This document shows positions 14,770 to 23,308 of a stretch of 32,407 nucleotides of DNA, piece by piece. Position 1 is the stretch's first letter, and every line of letters begins with the position of its first letter. The position numbers were made by a program, and so were the translations under genes. The notes beneath the pieces were generated by a model that saw only the letters and a list, made by a program, of their open reading frames with translations, had not been told where the DNA came from and searched no databases. This DNA comes from a virus, in IMG/VR virus record IMGVR_UViG_3300043496_000060, positions 1 through 32,407 of that record; one strand, 5' to 3'.

Positions 14770-15147
14770 ATGGCGTGCAGACGAATCGCCGGCGTTGCCT
14801 ACATCTATGTCGACGGGCGGCAGTATCCCCTCCGTGGCGATCTTACGGTTTCGATCGACATGCTGGAACGCGAAGGCGTCGCCGGCATGGACGGCGTACA
14901 CGGCTTCACCGAGAAGCCGCGCGTACCGTGGATCGAGGGCTCGATCTCCGATCTCGGCGGCCTGTCGCTGATCGCGCTGCAGGAGATGTGTGACGTAACG
15001 GTCACCGTCGAGCTGGCGAACGGCAAGGTCTATGTCCTGCGCAATGCCTGGACATCGACGGCGCGCGAGTTCGATGCCGCCGAGGGGCAGGCGACGGTCC
15101 GCTTCGAGGGCATGTCGGCCGAGGAAATGATCCTGGGGAACGCCTAA
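14770..15147 (+). CDS. tail tube protein, Mu gpM-like (125 aa)
   Basis: An excellent Shine-Dalgarno (AAGGAGG) lies upstream. The protein forms the inner rigid tube. The pattern fits the Mu-type tube family of about 118 aa: RIAGVAYIYVDGRQYPLRGD, then a middle MDGVHGFTEKPRVPWIEGSI, then ANGKVYVLRNAWTSTAREFD and ATVRFEGMSAEEM. It follows the sheath gene and precedes the chaperone, the standard order. Confidence 0.9.
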   Translation: MACRRIAGVAYIYVDGRQYPLRGDLTVSIDMLEREGVAGMDGVHGFTEKPRVPWIEGSISDLGGLSLIALQEMCDVTVTVELANGKVYVLRNAWTSTAREFDAAEGQATVRFEGMSAEEMILGNA

Positions 15148-15148
15148 C

Positions 15149-15496
15149 ATGGAGCTGACCAAGCCCATTCAGGCGCACGGCCGCGAGGTCTCGACACTCG
15201 AGTTCCGCGAGCCCAACGGCGGCGACGTGGCCGCCTGCGGTTTCCCGTTCCGCTTTACCGTCGGCGAGGACGGCAACCAGACCATCATGCCGGAGGCGGC
15301 CTCGATCACCGCGCTGATCGCTCGCCTCGGCAACATCCCGCTCTCCTCGGCGCGCTCTCTGTCCTGGCAGGATTGGATGGCGGCGATGGGAGAAGTGTTC
15401 ACTTTTTTCGGGCAGTCGATCCCGGCTCCCTCGTCGACCGCTGTTTCGACCTCGCTTGGGTCTGGAAATGGGAGCCAAAAGCCGCCCTCGGCCTGA
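15149..15496 (+). CDS. tail assembly chaperone, short form (Mu gp41-like, 115 aa)
   Basis: The zero-frame product (115 aa) has the N-terminal pattern of the Mu gp41/E-type tail assembly chaperones: TKPIQAHGREVSTLEFREPN, GGDVAACGFPF, ASITALIARLGNIPLSSARS and WQDWMAAMGEVFTFF. These proteins coat the tape measure protein during tube assembly and are absent from the virion. The last 28 residues after the slippery site are Ser/Gly/Thr-rich and probably disordered. ATG 15149 follows GGGGAA and is one base after the tube stop. A longer form is made by frameshifting (see 15149-15573). Confidence 0.85.
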   Translation: MELTKPIQAHGREVSTLEFREPNGGDVAACGFPFRFTVGEDGNQTIMPEAASITALIARLGNIPLSSARSLSWQDWMAAMGEVFTFFGQSIPAPSSTAVSTSLGSGNGSQKPPSA

Positions 15497-15573
15497 GCTT
15501 CGCCGAGCTGGCGCTGTACGAAGAACAGACCGCGCGGATCCTCGCCGAGATCGAACGCAACCAGCCTAGGTAG
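15149..15573 (+). CDS. tail assembly chaperone, -1 frameshift product (141 aa)
   Basis: A second open frame, -1 relative to the first, runs through the site at 15403-15409 and ends at TAG 15571-15573. It has no ribosome binding site of its own. Joining residues 1-87 of the first frame to 54 residues of the second gives a 141-residue protein. The added part contains DLAWVWKWEPKAALGLSFAE and ALYEEQTARILAEIERN, the W-rich helical pattern of the second halves of phage tail chaperones (lambda GT, P2 E+E', Mu 41/41'). The long form is thought to bridge the tape measure and tube subunits. Frameshift efficiency is unknown. The tape measure ATG follows three bases after the stop. Confidence 0.82.
15403..15409 (+). 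other. -1 ribosomal frameshift slippery heptamer T_TTT_TTC
   Basis: In the zero frame the codons here are ACT TTT TTC GGG, so the heptamer T TTT TTC has the X_XXY_YYZ form. After slipping back one base, decoding continues with CGG at 15409 into the downstream frame. It sits inside the overlap of the two chaperone frames, where such sites are found in most long-tailed phages. Confidence 0.82.
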
Positions 15574-15576
15574 GTC

Positions 15577-17526
15577 ATGGCCGACAACATCGTCATCAGT
15601 GCTGTTGCCAAGGTCATAGATCAGGCGAGCGCGCCGCTGAAAGCGATTCAGGGTGTGATCGCTGGCGTCGCTGATACTGCGGCGAAGACGGGCGGCGCTA
15701 TCGCTGATGTCGGCGCCGGCATTAGTAAGGCGGTCGGCGGAATGACCGGCCGGCTCGGCACCGCGGCCAGTAAGGTCGGCGGTTTCGTCCGCAGCATGGC
15801 CGGCATCTTCGGGCCGATCTCCGGCCTGATGGGGCTCGGCGGTATCGCTGGGCTGACCTCGACGATCGGCGACTTCATCAGCAAGACCAAGGAGCTGTCG
15901 AAATCGGCGCAGACGTTGGGCGTCACGACCGATGCGCTGCAAACCATGTACGAGGTATTCGGCGGCTCGGCCGAACGCGGCACGCAGGCGATGGAGCAGC
16001 TGCAGAAGACGCTGGTCAACGTCTCGAAAGGCGGCAAGGAAATCCAGCCCACCATCGCGCTGCTGCGCAAGATGGGCGTCACGATGGACGAGATCAAAAA
16101 GGGCAACCTCGAAGCGGTCCTGCCCAAGATCATGGAGAGCTTCTCCAAGAATACCGACCCGATCGTACGCGGCAGGATGGCGGTCACTCTGTTCGGCAAG
16201 TCGTGGCAGGACTTCCTGCCCTATCTGGTCAAAGGCAAGGAGGGCTATGCCGCGGCGGCCGAGGCGGCGCGGAAATATCTCATCACGCAGGAGGGCATCG
16301 CCGCCGGCAAGGAGGCAGGGGCCGCCCTGGTCGACCTGAGCAACGCGGTCGATGGCGTACGCAATTCAATCGCGCAGGCGATCCTCCCGGCCTTCACGCC
16401 CATGGTGAAAATCATCACCGAGTGGGTCGACGCCAACCGCGAGCTGCTCAAGCAGACCGCGCTACCGATCTTCATCGGCTCGATCGCCAGCGCCGTGATC
16501 GGCCTCGGCATCGCCGTCGCTGCCGCCCTCGGCTTCTGGACTCTCCTGGCCGGCGCCATCGTCGCGGCCGGCGTGGCGATCTATCAGAATTGGGACGCCA
16601 TCATAAAATGGATCGACCAGGAGGTGCCGGGCCTTACGTCGACCATCGCGAAAGCCGGCGCCGATATCTGGGCCTTCGTCCAAAAATCGGCAAGCGACAT
16701 CGCCAAGGGCTTCGAGACCGGCGGGCTGGCCGGCGGTGTGACGGCCTACGTCACCGCGTTCAAGGCGGCCTGGGTCGGTGTCGGACAGTGGTTCGCCGAC
16801 CTGTTCACCAACGTCGATTGGAATGCCGTCGGCAGCGGCGCCGCCACCATGCTGTGGGGTGCCTTCGTCGCCGTGATCCAAGCGCAGGCCGCGCTCGGCC
16901 AGTTCATCATCGACCAATTCAACGCGGCTCTCGACTTCATCAAGACCGCCGATTGGGCGTCGATCGGCCGACAGGCTGGGCAGCTGCTCGGCCAGATGAT
17001 CATGATGGAGCTGCGCGCCGTCGTCGCCATCAACGAGTGGGGCGTCGAGCTGGGCGCGAAGCTGATCAACGCCATCGCTACCGCCGATTGGGGCAAGATC
17101 ACCACGTCGATCCTGCGCTTCTTCCTCGACCTGCAGACGACGTTCCTCAAGATGGGCTGGGACCTCATAAATGGCCTGATCTCCGGCATGATCGACGCCA
17201 TCCCCGGCCTGCGCAAAGTGACCGACCAAATCTCCTCCATGTTCGACGGCGCGATCGGCTGGATCAAAGGCGCGGCCGGCTCGGTCGCCAATGTGGCGCG
17301 CGACGTAGCGACCGCGGCGGGTGAATCGCTGGCGCGTGGTAGCGGGCAAGGCGGGCTCCTAGCGCAGCCCGGCGTCGCCGGCACGCAGAGGAGCGAGGTC
17401 ACCACCAACATCAACGTCAATGCGCCGCCCGGCTCTAGCGTGACGACCTCGCAGAGCAAGACCGGCGCGCCTGTCGACGGCGGCGTGAACGTCGGCGCCT
17501 CGACCATGGCGACGGGGACTCCGTGA
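15577..17526 (+). CDS. tape measure protein (649 aa)
   Basis: The tape measure spans the tail tube, sets its length, and is ejected with the DNA. The N-terminus (NIVISAVAKVIDQASAPLKA) is typical of Mu/P2-type tape measures. Residues 100-290 are helical and polar (TKELSKSAQTLGVTTDALQT, then a KGG-rich part). Residues 296-336 are a strong hydrophobic segment (IFIGSIASAVIGLGIAVAAA, then WTLLAGAIVAAGVA). Trp-rich amphipathic repeats follow, for example TNVDWNAVGSGA, KTADWASIGRQA and ATADWGKITTSI. The end is Gly/Thr/Val-rich. At 649 aa it predicts a fairly short tail. Location straight after the chaperone supports the call. Confidence 0.9.
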   Translation: MADNIVISAVAKVIDQASAPLKAIQGVIAGVADTAAKTGGAIADVGAGISKAVGGMTGRLGTAASKVGGFVRSMAGIFGPISGLMGLGGIAGLTSTIGDFISKTKELSKSAQTLGVTTDALQTMYEVFGGSAERGTQAMEQLQKTLVNVSKGGKEIQPTIALLRKMGVTMDEIKKGNLEAVLPKIMESFSKNTDPIVRGRMAVTLFGKSWQDFLPYLVKGKEGYAAAAEAARKYLITQEGIAAGKEAGAALVDLSNAVDGVRNSIAQAILPAFTPMVKIITEWVDANRELLKQTALPIFIGSIASAVIGLGIAVAAALGFWTLLAGAIVAAGVAIYQNWDAIIKWIDQEVPGLTSTIAKAGADIWAFVQKSASDIAKGFETGGLAGGVTAYVTAFKAAWVGVGQWFADLFTNVDWNAVGSGAATMLWGAFVAVIQAQAALGQFIIDQFNAALDFIKTADWASIGRQAGQLLGQMIMMELRAVVAINEWGVELGAKLINAIATADWGKITTSILRFFLDLQTTFLKMGWDLINGLISGMIDAIPGLRKVTDQISSMFDGAIGWIKGAAGSVANVARDVATAAGESLARGSGQGGLLAQPGVAGTQRSEVTTNINVNAPPGSSVTTSQSKTGAPVDGGVNVGASTMATGTP

Positions 17527-18785
17527 TGGCCGACTGGAAAGACAATCTCCGGCCGGCCTCCTATCGCGGCATCGCGTTCAAGACCGAGACGCTCGGCGGC
17601 GAGTCGGGCCGGCGCTGGGCTGATCATCAGTATCCCGGGCGAGATGTGCCGTACGCCGAGGACATGGGCCGCAGCCAGCGGCTATGGCGCTTCGCCGGCT
17701 ACCTGATAGGCGACGACTACGCGGTGCGCCGGACCGCGCTGGTGCTGGCCTGCGAGGCCGCCGGCCCTGGCATCCTGGTGCATCCGACGATCGGTACCGT
17801 GAATGTCGTCTGCCGCTCGGTCTCGCACTCTGAGGCGCGCGATCGCGGGCGCTACGTCACTTTGCAATTCGAGTTCGCCGAGGCCGGCCAGCTCCTAGAG
17901 CCCGCCTCGCTCGCCGACTACGAGTCGGTGATCGCCAGTGCCGCGCAGGCGCTCGGCTCGGCCGCGGCCAGTGCTCTCACGCGCAACTTCAATACCAGCA
18001 GCGGCGGCGCGTTCCTGACCAGTACCGCGGTCGGCCAGATCACCCGGCTGGCGACGACGCTGCAGACCGCGCGGCTGCCGGCGCCGGGCATCGACCAGGG
18101 GCCGCTCAACCGGGCTCTCCATGATCTGGTCGCCGAGGCGCCGCGGCTGGCCGGCGATCCGCAGGCGCTGGCCGATGCCGTCGATCAAGTCTTCGCCGAG
18201 TTCACCGATGCCGGCGAGGCGCTGCCCGTCCTCTCGGCGATGATGACCTACGCAGCACCCGGGGTCTCGTTCACGTGGCTGCCGACGGTGCAGTCTGTCC
18301 GGCTCGAAGCCGTCGACGCGCGCGACCTGCACGGCGGCACCGCTACCTATCGCCTGCCGGTGATCGAGCAGCGCCGCGTCAACACCCTGTCCTTCGAGAG
18401 TTATGCGCGCCTGCTCGCGCTGCGCGAGGTTGGCTACGCCGTGCCGGGCGTGCCGCTCGACAACTACGATCAGGCGATGCTCCTGCTCGATAGCGTCGCG
18501 CAGGCCTTCATAGTCCTGGAGTCGATCGCCGCCGATGCTGGCGACGACGATACTTTTCAGGCACTCGCCGGCCTGCGCCATGAGATCACGCACCTGATCC
18601 GCCAGCGCGCCACTAACCTCCGGCCGCTGGTCCGCTATCGCGTGCTCGGCTCGACCGCGGCCAACTCGCTCGCCTTCGCGTGGCGCATGTACCAGGACAG
18701 CAGCCGCGACCTTGAGGTGGTCAACCGCACGCGGGCGCGCACCCCGGCCTATCTGCCGTTCACCAGCCGGGTGCTGGCGGCATGA
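17526..18785 (+). CDS. Mu gp43-like protein with DNA circularisation N domain (419 aa)
   Basis: The N-terminal 120 residues match the DNA-circularisation-protein N-terminal family: WKDNLRPASYRGIAFKTE, GRRWADHQYPGRDVPYAEDM and FAGYLIGDDYAVRR, then VHPTIGTVNVVC and YVTLQFEFAEAG. Despite the family name, in Mu-like phages this is a tail or baseplate hub component next to the tape measure. The C-terminal 300 residues are mostly helical, ending in ARTPAYLPFTSRVLAA. Start is ATG 17526 overlapping the tape measure TGA. An alternative GTG is one codon upstream. Confidence 0.85.
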   Translation: MADWKDNLRPASYRGIAFKTETLGGESGRRWADHQYPGRDVPYAEDMGRSQRLWRFAGYLIGDDYAVRRTALVLACEAAGPGILVHPTIGTVNVVCRSVSHSEARDRGRYVTLQFEFAEAGQLLEPASLADYESVIASAAQALGSAAASALTRNFNTSSGGAFLTSTAVGQITRLATTLQTARLPAPGIDQGPLNRALHDLVAEAPRLAGDPQALADAVDQVFAEFTDAGEALPVLSAMMTYAAPGVSFTWLPTVQSVRLEAVDARDLHGGTATYRLPVIEQRRVNTLSFESYARLLALREVGYAVPGVPLDNYDQAMLLLDSVAQAFIVLESIAADAGDDDTFQALAGLRHEITHLIRQRATNLRPLVRYRVLGSTAANSLAFAWRMYQDSSRDLEVVNRTRARTPAYLPFTSRVLAA

Positions 18786-20044
18786 GTGCGCCGATCTCGC
18801 TCTATGTCGACGGCGCCGAATACAGCGGCTGGCAGAGCGTGCGCGTCACACGCGGCCTGCTGCGCGCGACCAGCGACTTCGACCTCTCGGTATCGGAGCG
18901 GTGGAGCACGGCCGGCGCGCAGTGGCAGATACAGCCCGGCGCCGCCTGCGAGATTCGCTATGGCAACAAGGTCCTGCTGACCGGCTTCGTCGATGCCTAC
19001 AAGCCGACCTACGATGACAAGTCGCACAACGTCCAGCTCTCCGGCCGCTCGAAGACCTGCGACTTCGTCGACAGCTCGGTAATGGTCGACGGCGGCCAGT
19101 TCAAGGGCTTGACCGTCGGCGATATCGCGCGCCAGCTCGCGCAGCCCTACAAGCTCACGGTCAAGGTACTCGACGATGGCGAGCCCGAGGCCGAGGTCCA
19201 GGTCCAGCAAGGGGAGACGTGCTTTGCTCTCGTCGAAAGACTGTCACGCCTGCAGGCGCTTCTGGTCACTGATGACGCGGATGGCAACCTTATCCTCACG
19301 CGCGCGGGAACCGGGCGCGCTGCCACGGCCCTTCGCCACGGCTCGAATATCCTCACCGCTAGTGCCACCCTCGATCACTCCAAGCGGTTCTCTGAGGTCC
19401 TGGTCAAAGCCCAGCGGCCCGGCAACGGCAACAAGTCCGACGACGACGCCGAGACTTGGCCCGACGTTATCCCCACACCCGGCCTCGCCGCTCGGCAACG
19501 TACCGCCGCACGGATAGCCGCGATCGCGAACCCGGGCGAGCGACATGCCGCCCGCATGCTCGACCAGCGCACCACTGGCAGCAAGAAGGGCAACCCGAAG
19601 TCGCTGACCGAGGTACACGGCAGCGCCAAGGACCCCGCCATCAAACGCTACCGGCCGCTGGTGATCGTCGCCGAGGCGCAGAGCGATGACGGCCTGTCCG
19701 AGAAGCGCGCCGATTGGGAGGTGCGCCGGCGCATCGCCGAGGGCACCAAGGCGACTATCACCATCAACGGCTGGAAGCAGGCCGATGGCGGCGAGCTGTG
19801 GCAGACCAACCAGATGGTCCCGGTCGAGGCGCCCTGGCTCGGCAAGCTCGACCGCGAGCTGGTGATATCGGAGATCACCTACAGCTACGACGAGGGCGGC
19901 GAGAAGACGACGCTGCAGCTCACGCTGCCCGATGCCTTCCTGCCCGACAAAAAGCGCAAGACGAAGAAGGCGAAGGCGGCAGGAGCTGGCGGCGGCGCCG
20001 CGGGCGATATGTGGACCGACGTAATACCAACGGGGGGATCATGA
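18782..20044 (+). CDS. baseplate hub protein, Mu gp44-like / gpD-like (420 aa)
   Basis: This is the hub that sits under the tube and on the spike. The N-terminus SLYVDGAEYSGWQSVRVTRG, the pattern DFDLSVSERW, the PGAACEIRYGNKVLLTGFVD barrel and SGRSKTCDFVDSSVMV are typical of Mu gp44 and the gpD/VgrG-like hub fold. The middle (LTVGDIARQLAQPYKLTVKV, RLSRLQALLVTDDADGNLIL) and the second barrel near residues 310-370 follow. The C-terminus is basic and ends in GGAAGDMWTDV. It overlaps both neighbours by four bases. Mu gp44 is of similar size. Confidence 0.87.
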   Translation: MSAPISLYVDGAEYSGWQSVRVTRGLLRATSDFDLSVSERWSTAGAQWQIQPGAACEIRYGNKVLLTGFVDAYKPTYDDKSHNVQLSGRSKTCDFVDSSVMVDGGQFKGLTVGDIARQLAQPYKLTVKVLDDGEPEAEVQVQQGETCFALVERLSRLQALLVTDDADGNLILTRAGTGRAATALRHGSNILTASATLDHSKRFSEVLVKAQRPGNGNKSDDDAETWPDVIPTPGLAARQRTAARIAAIANPGERHAARMLDQRTTGSKKGNPKSLTEVHGSAKDPAIKRYRPLVIVAEAQSDDGLSEKRADWEVRRRIAEGTKATITINGWKQADGGELWQTNQMVPVEAPWLGKLDRELVISEITYSYDEGGEKTTLQLTLPDAFLPDKKRKTKKAKAAGAGGGAAGDMWTDVIPTGGS

Positions 20045-20658
20045 GCGAGCAGTCGATCGTCCAGCGCCGCGTCATGAACATGGTGACGCGTGGCGTGATC
20101 GCCGAGAGCAACGACGAGCCGGGCATGCAAAACGTCCAGGTCTCGCTCCTGTTCGACGAGGCCAAGGTCGCGGTCGAGCGCATGCAGAACTATGGCTTCT
20201 CCGGCCACGCGCCGCGCGACAGCGAAGTGGTTGTGGTCTTTATCGGCGGCGGGCGCGATCACGGTGTGATCATCAGCACAGACAGCCGCGACTCGCGGAT
20301 GACCGGGCTCGCCGAGGGCGAGGTCGCGGTCTACACCGACGAAGGCGATTCGATCGTGCTCAAGCGTGATAACACCGTCGAGGTCACGACCAAGAAGCTG
20401 ATCATCAAAGCCGAGGATGAGGTAACGATCGAGACTAAGCAGGCGACGATCAAGGCCTCGGAGAAGGCGACGATCGAGGCGCCGCAGATTCTGCTGAAAG
20501 GCCATGTCGAGGTTGACGGCGATCTCACGATGGCGAGCGGTGGCAACGCCTCGGCCATCAACATCAAGGGTGACATCAACCTGACCGGCAACCAGCACGT
20601 CACGCAGACGGTGACCGCTGACACGATCAACGCGCCGCACGGACACGTCGGCCCATAG
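20041..20658 (+). CDS. baseplate spike, Mu gp45 / gpV-like (205 aa)
   Basis: The start ATG overlaps the hub gene stop (ATGA). The N-terminal half is the OB-fold typical of gp45/gpV spikes (RRVMNMVTRGVIAESNDEPG, then NVQVSLLF and NYGFSGHAPRDSEVVVVFIG). The second half is a run of short beta repeats (TTKKLIIKAEDEVTIETKQA, TIKASEKATIEAPQILLKG) that would form a triangular beta-helix. It ends in PHGHVGP. The HGH near the end matches the HxH metal-binding apex known from P2 gpV-type membrane-piercing spikes. The spike opens the outer membrane on contraction. Confidence 0.88.
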   Translation: MSEQSIVQRRVMNMVTRGVIAESNDEPGMQNVQVSLLFDEAKVAVERMQNYGFSGHAPRDSEVVVVFIGGGRDHGVIISTDSRDSRMTGLAEGEVAVYTDEGDSIVLKRDNTVEVTTKKLIIKAEDEVTIETKQATIKASEKATIEAPQILLKGHVEVDGDLTMASGGNASAINIKGDINLTGNQHVTQTVTADTINAPHGHVGP

Positions 20659-20670
20659 GAGGCGCGCACA

Positions 20671-22143
20671 ATGGCCCCACCTGTCAAAGAGCTGCCGCCC
20701 CGGCAGCGAGCCCCCAAGACGCAGCAGCAGCCGCCACAGGCGACCGCCTTCGCCGAGGACGGCTCGCAGCTGCAGGTCCGCATCTCCGAACTCGAGCCCG
20801 CCACCAACATCGCCGACGGCGACCTGCTTGAGCTGAGTCAGGGTGGCTACTCGCGGCGCATGTCGATGCTGCAGATGAAAGCGGCGACGATCCCCGACCT
20901 CACGCCGTTCCTGACCGGCATCGTCGGTGGCGCCGGTATCGAGGTACTCGGCACGGCGCCGGTCCCTACTGTCCAACTCGACGACGCCGGCACCGCCGGC
21001 ACCTACGGCGACGCCGACAACATTCCCGCGATCACGACCGACGCGTATGGCCGCGTCGTTGGCGTCACCCTGGTGCCGGTCGCGCAGCCCGACATCTCCG
21101 GCCTCGCGCCGATCGACAGCCCGGCCTTCACCGGAGTGCCGACGGCGCCGACGCCGCCGCCGGGCAACGCCTCCGATCGCCTCGCTACCACGCAGTTCGT
21201 CGGACAGGAGTTCAGCGCCCGCGCGCTCGCTCCGCTCGCCAGCCCGGCCTTCTCCGGCAACCCTACGGCGCCGACGCCCGCGCCGGGCGATGCCGACACC
21301 AGCATCGCGACCACCCGGTTTGTCGAGGATCGCGTGGCCGGCATCGTACCGCCCGACCTGACCGGCTATGCGCCGATCGACAGCCCGACTTTCACGGGCA
21401 ACCCGAAGGCGCCGACCCAGCCGACGATCGACAATACGCAGAACCTCGCGACGACCGCCTTCGTCAAGGCAGCGCTCGCGTCCGGCGGCGCCTCGATCTC
21501 GGTCGGTATCGCGCCGCCGCCCTCGCCTACCGTCAATGCGCTGTGGTGGAACAGCGAGACCGGCCAGCTGCTGCTCTACTACGACGACTCCAACTCGCGG
21601 CAGTGGGTGCCGGCCTCGCCGGCCGCGACCGTGGGTCAAAACCGGATGCCCGGCGAGATCGTCGACTTTGCCGGCGATGTCGTGCCGGCTGGCTGGTACG
21701 CATGCGACGGCTCGCTGAAAAACCGTCTGACCGACGCGCCGCTGTTCGCCGCCATCGGTACCAAGTACGGCGCGGGCGACGGCTCGACGACCTTCGCGCT
21801 GCCCGATACAGGCGGGCGTGTGACGGCGGGCAAGGAGACGGTCGCGACTCGGCTCACGGTGGGCGGCTCCGGCATCGACGGCTCGGTGGTCGGTGCAGCA
21901 GGCGGTGTGCAGACGGTCGTACTGACAGCCGCCCAACTTGCCTCTCACGCTCACTCGGCGCGCGGCGTGGGTCTCGTCGGCCAGAACCTCTCCCTCGGAA
22001 CCTCGCGCGCGGTCGGTACGGCCGACGGTGTCGCCTCGGGCTATTTTCAGGACATCGGGGTCACCGTCGATGCTGCCGGCGGCAATGGCGCGCACCAGAA
22101 CACGCAGCCGACCATCGTCATGCTCAAAATGATCAAGAGGTGA
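20671..22143 (+). CDS. tail fibre / collar-domain protein (490 aa)
   Basis: A strong Shine-Dalgarno (AGGAGG) lies upstream. The N-terminus is Pro/Gln-rich, probably an attachment segment. Three repeats of about 28 residues follow (150-177, 191-218, 238-265) of the form SPxFTGxPxAPTPxxGxx then ATTxFV, known from phage long tail fibres. Residues 292-317 (WWNSETGQLLLYYDDSNSRQ then WVPASP) form a small module shared with the next gene. A tail-collar domain (about 328-385: MPGEIVDFAGDVVPAGWYAC, TKYGAGDGSTTFALPDTGGR) follows, and the tip holds SHAHS and NTQPTIVMLKMIK. It probably trimerises and binds the host surface. Placement before gp46 is unusual for Mu-like phages. Confidence 0.85.
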   Translation: MAPPVKELPPRQRAPKTQQQPPQATAFAEDGSQLQVRISELEPATNIADGDLLELSQGGYSRRMSMLQMKAATIPDLTPFLTGIVGGAGIEVLGTAPVPTVQLDDAGTAGTYGDADNIPAITTDAYGRVVGVTLVPVAQPDISGLAPIDSPAFTGVPTAPTPPPGNASDRLATTQFVGQEFSARALAPLASPAFSGNPTAPTPAPGDADTSIATTRFVEDRVAGIVPPDLTGYAPIDSPTFTGNPKAPTQPTIDNTQNLATTAFVKAALASGGASISVGIAPPPSPTVNALWWNSETGQLLLYYDDSNSRQWVPASPAATVGQNRMPGEIVDFAGDVVPAGWYACDGSLKNRLTDAPLFAAIGTKYGAGDGSTTFALPDTGGRVTAGKETVATRLTVGGSGIDGSVVGAAGGVQTVVLTAAQLASHAHSARGVGLVGQNLSLGTSRAVGTADGVASGYFQDIGVTVDAAGGNGAHQNTQPTIVMLKMIKR

Positions 22144-22147
22144 CGTG

Positions 22148-23308
22148 ATGGCCGCTCTCGATTTTCCCGCCTCGCCGGTCGACGGCCAGATCTTCAACGC
22201 GCCGAACGGCGTCACCTACACCTGGATCGCTGCGGTCGGTTTCTGGAAGGCAAGCGGGACAGCGCCGCCGATCGTCATAGTCAGCCCGACGCCGCCCGCG
22301 AGCCCCGGCCCAGGACAGCAGTGGTTTAACTCCACGCTCGCCACGCTGTTTATCTGGTACGACGACGGCAACTCGCAGCAGTGGGTGCCGGCCTCGCCGA
22401 ATATGTCGGCCGCCTTCCCCGGCGGCGACTTCTTCACGGCGGTATCGAGCACGGGCTTCGGCGGGGCGCTCACGACCATCCTGTTCCCGGTCGCCATGAG
22501 CGGCAATGCAGGCAACTGGTACAATCCGGCGAACGGCCGCTACACGCCGCCGGCCGGGCGCTATCACATTTTCTCGACGTTCAGTGCCGGGCTTTCAACC
22601 GGCCCGACGCAGGTCGCTATTGTCCTGCGCAAGAACGGCGTGGCCGTCATCAGCGCCTCCCAAGTACCGGCCAACATCAATTGGGCGGGTGATCCTTCCG
22701 TCGTCGCCAACGTCGACGCCAACGGGACTGACTGGTTCGATATCCAAGCGAGCTGCAACAACGGCTCTAATGTTGCCTCGTGGATGTGGTTCGGCGCCTT
22801 CCCGCTTAACGGCATCAAAGGACCGCCGGGCGACATCGGAGCGCCGGTCGCCAACTTCAATGTCCGGGCGACGGTGCAGGACACCTTGAACGGGCCGAGC
22901 GCCATCGCCCTGTTCCGGCCCGCCGCGACGCCGGTCAAAGACTTCGATCCCGACAACGTGTGGGACCTCGCCAACAGTCGCTTCGTCGCGCCGAGCACGG
23001 GTCGCTATGCCTTCCAAGCCCAGACCTACCTTAGCCCCAACGCCGCGGGGCAGGCCGCGCTCTATCTCCGGCACATGACATCAGCCGGCGCCTCGATCAG
23101 AGACTATGCCGACGCGCACAACGTCGATGCCAGTGCCTACGGCGCCAGCTTCCATCTTTCGATGGAGCTGCAGATGACGGCCAGCGAGCGCGTCCAGTTC
23201 GTCATGGGTGCTCCGCAGACGGTCGCTAATATCCTCGCGATTGGCGGCAGCGTCGGCGGTATCACCGGCTCGACGCTGACCTTCGCGAGCGGAAGGAAGG
23301 TGGTGTGA
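22148..23308 (+). CDS. tail fibre with two C1q-like jelly-roll modules (386 aa)
   Basis: ATG 22148 is spaced seven bases from AGAGG. A GTG one codon earlier is possible. It opens with ALDFPASPVDGQIFN, a short anchor repeated at the start of the next gene. Residues 50-85 carry the WFNSTLATLFIWYDDGNSQQ module also present in the collar protein. Two jelly-roll domains of C1q/TNF type follow: YNPANGRYTPPAGRYHIFST with VLRKNGV (about 120-220), and WDLANSRFVAPSTGRYAFQA (about 275-380). They are joined by a collagen-like GIKGPPGDIGAP. Such trimeric modules bind surface glycans or proteins. It probably acts in host recognition. Confidence 0.75.
   Translation: MAALDFPASPVDGQIFNAPNGVTYTWIAAVGFWKASGTAPPIVIVSPTPPASPGPGQQWFNSTLATLFIWYDDGNSQQWVPASPNMSAAFPGGDFFTAVSSTGFGGALTTILFPVAMSGNAGNWYNPANGRYTPPAGRYHIFSTFSAGLSTGPTQVAIVLRKNGVAVISASQVPANINWAGDPSVVANVDANGTDWFDIQASCNNGSNVASWMWFGAFPLNGIKGPPGDIGAPVANFNVRATVQDTLNGPSAIALFRPAATPVKDFDPDNVWDLANSRFVAPSTGRYAFQAQTYLSPNAAGQAALYLRHMTSAGASIRDYADAHNVDASAYGASFHLSMELQMTASERVQFVMGAPQTVANILAIGGSVGGITGSTLTFASGRKVV

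Noticed and set aside
12952-15168. Leftward 738-codon frame opposite sheath and tube genes
   Set aside because: Shadow of well-recognised sheath and tube genes.
19885-22215. Leftward 776-codon frame opposite spike and fibre genes
   Set aside because: Spans three rightward genes on the other strand and shows only shadow composition.
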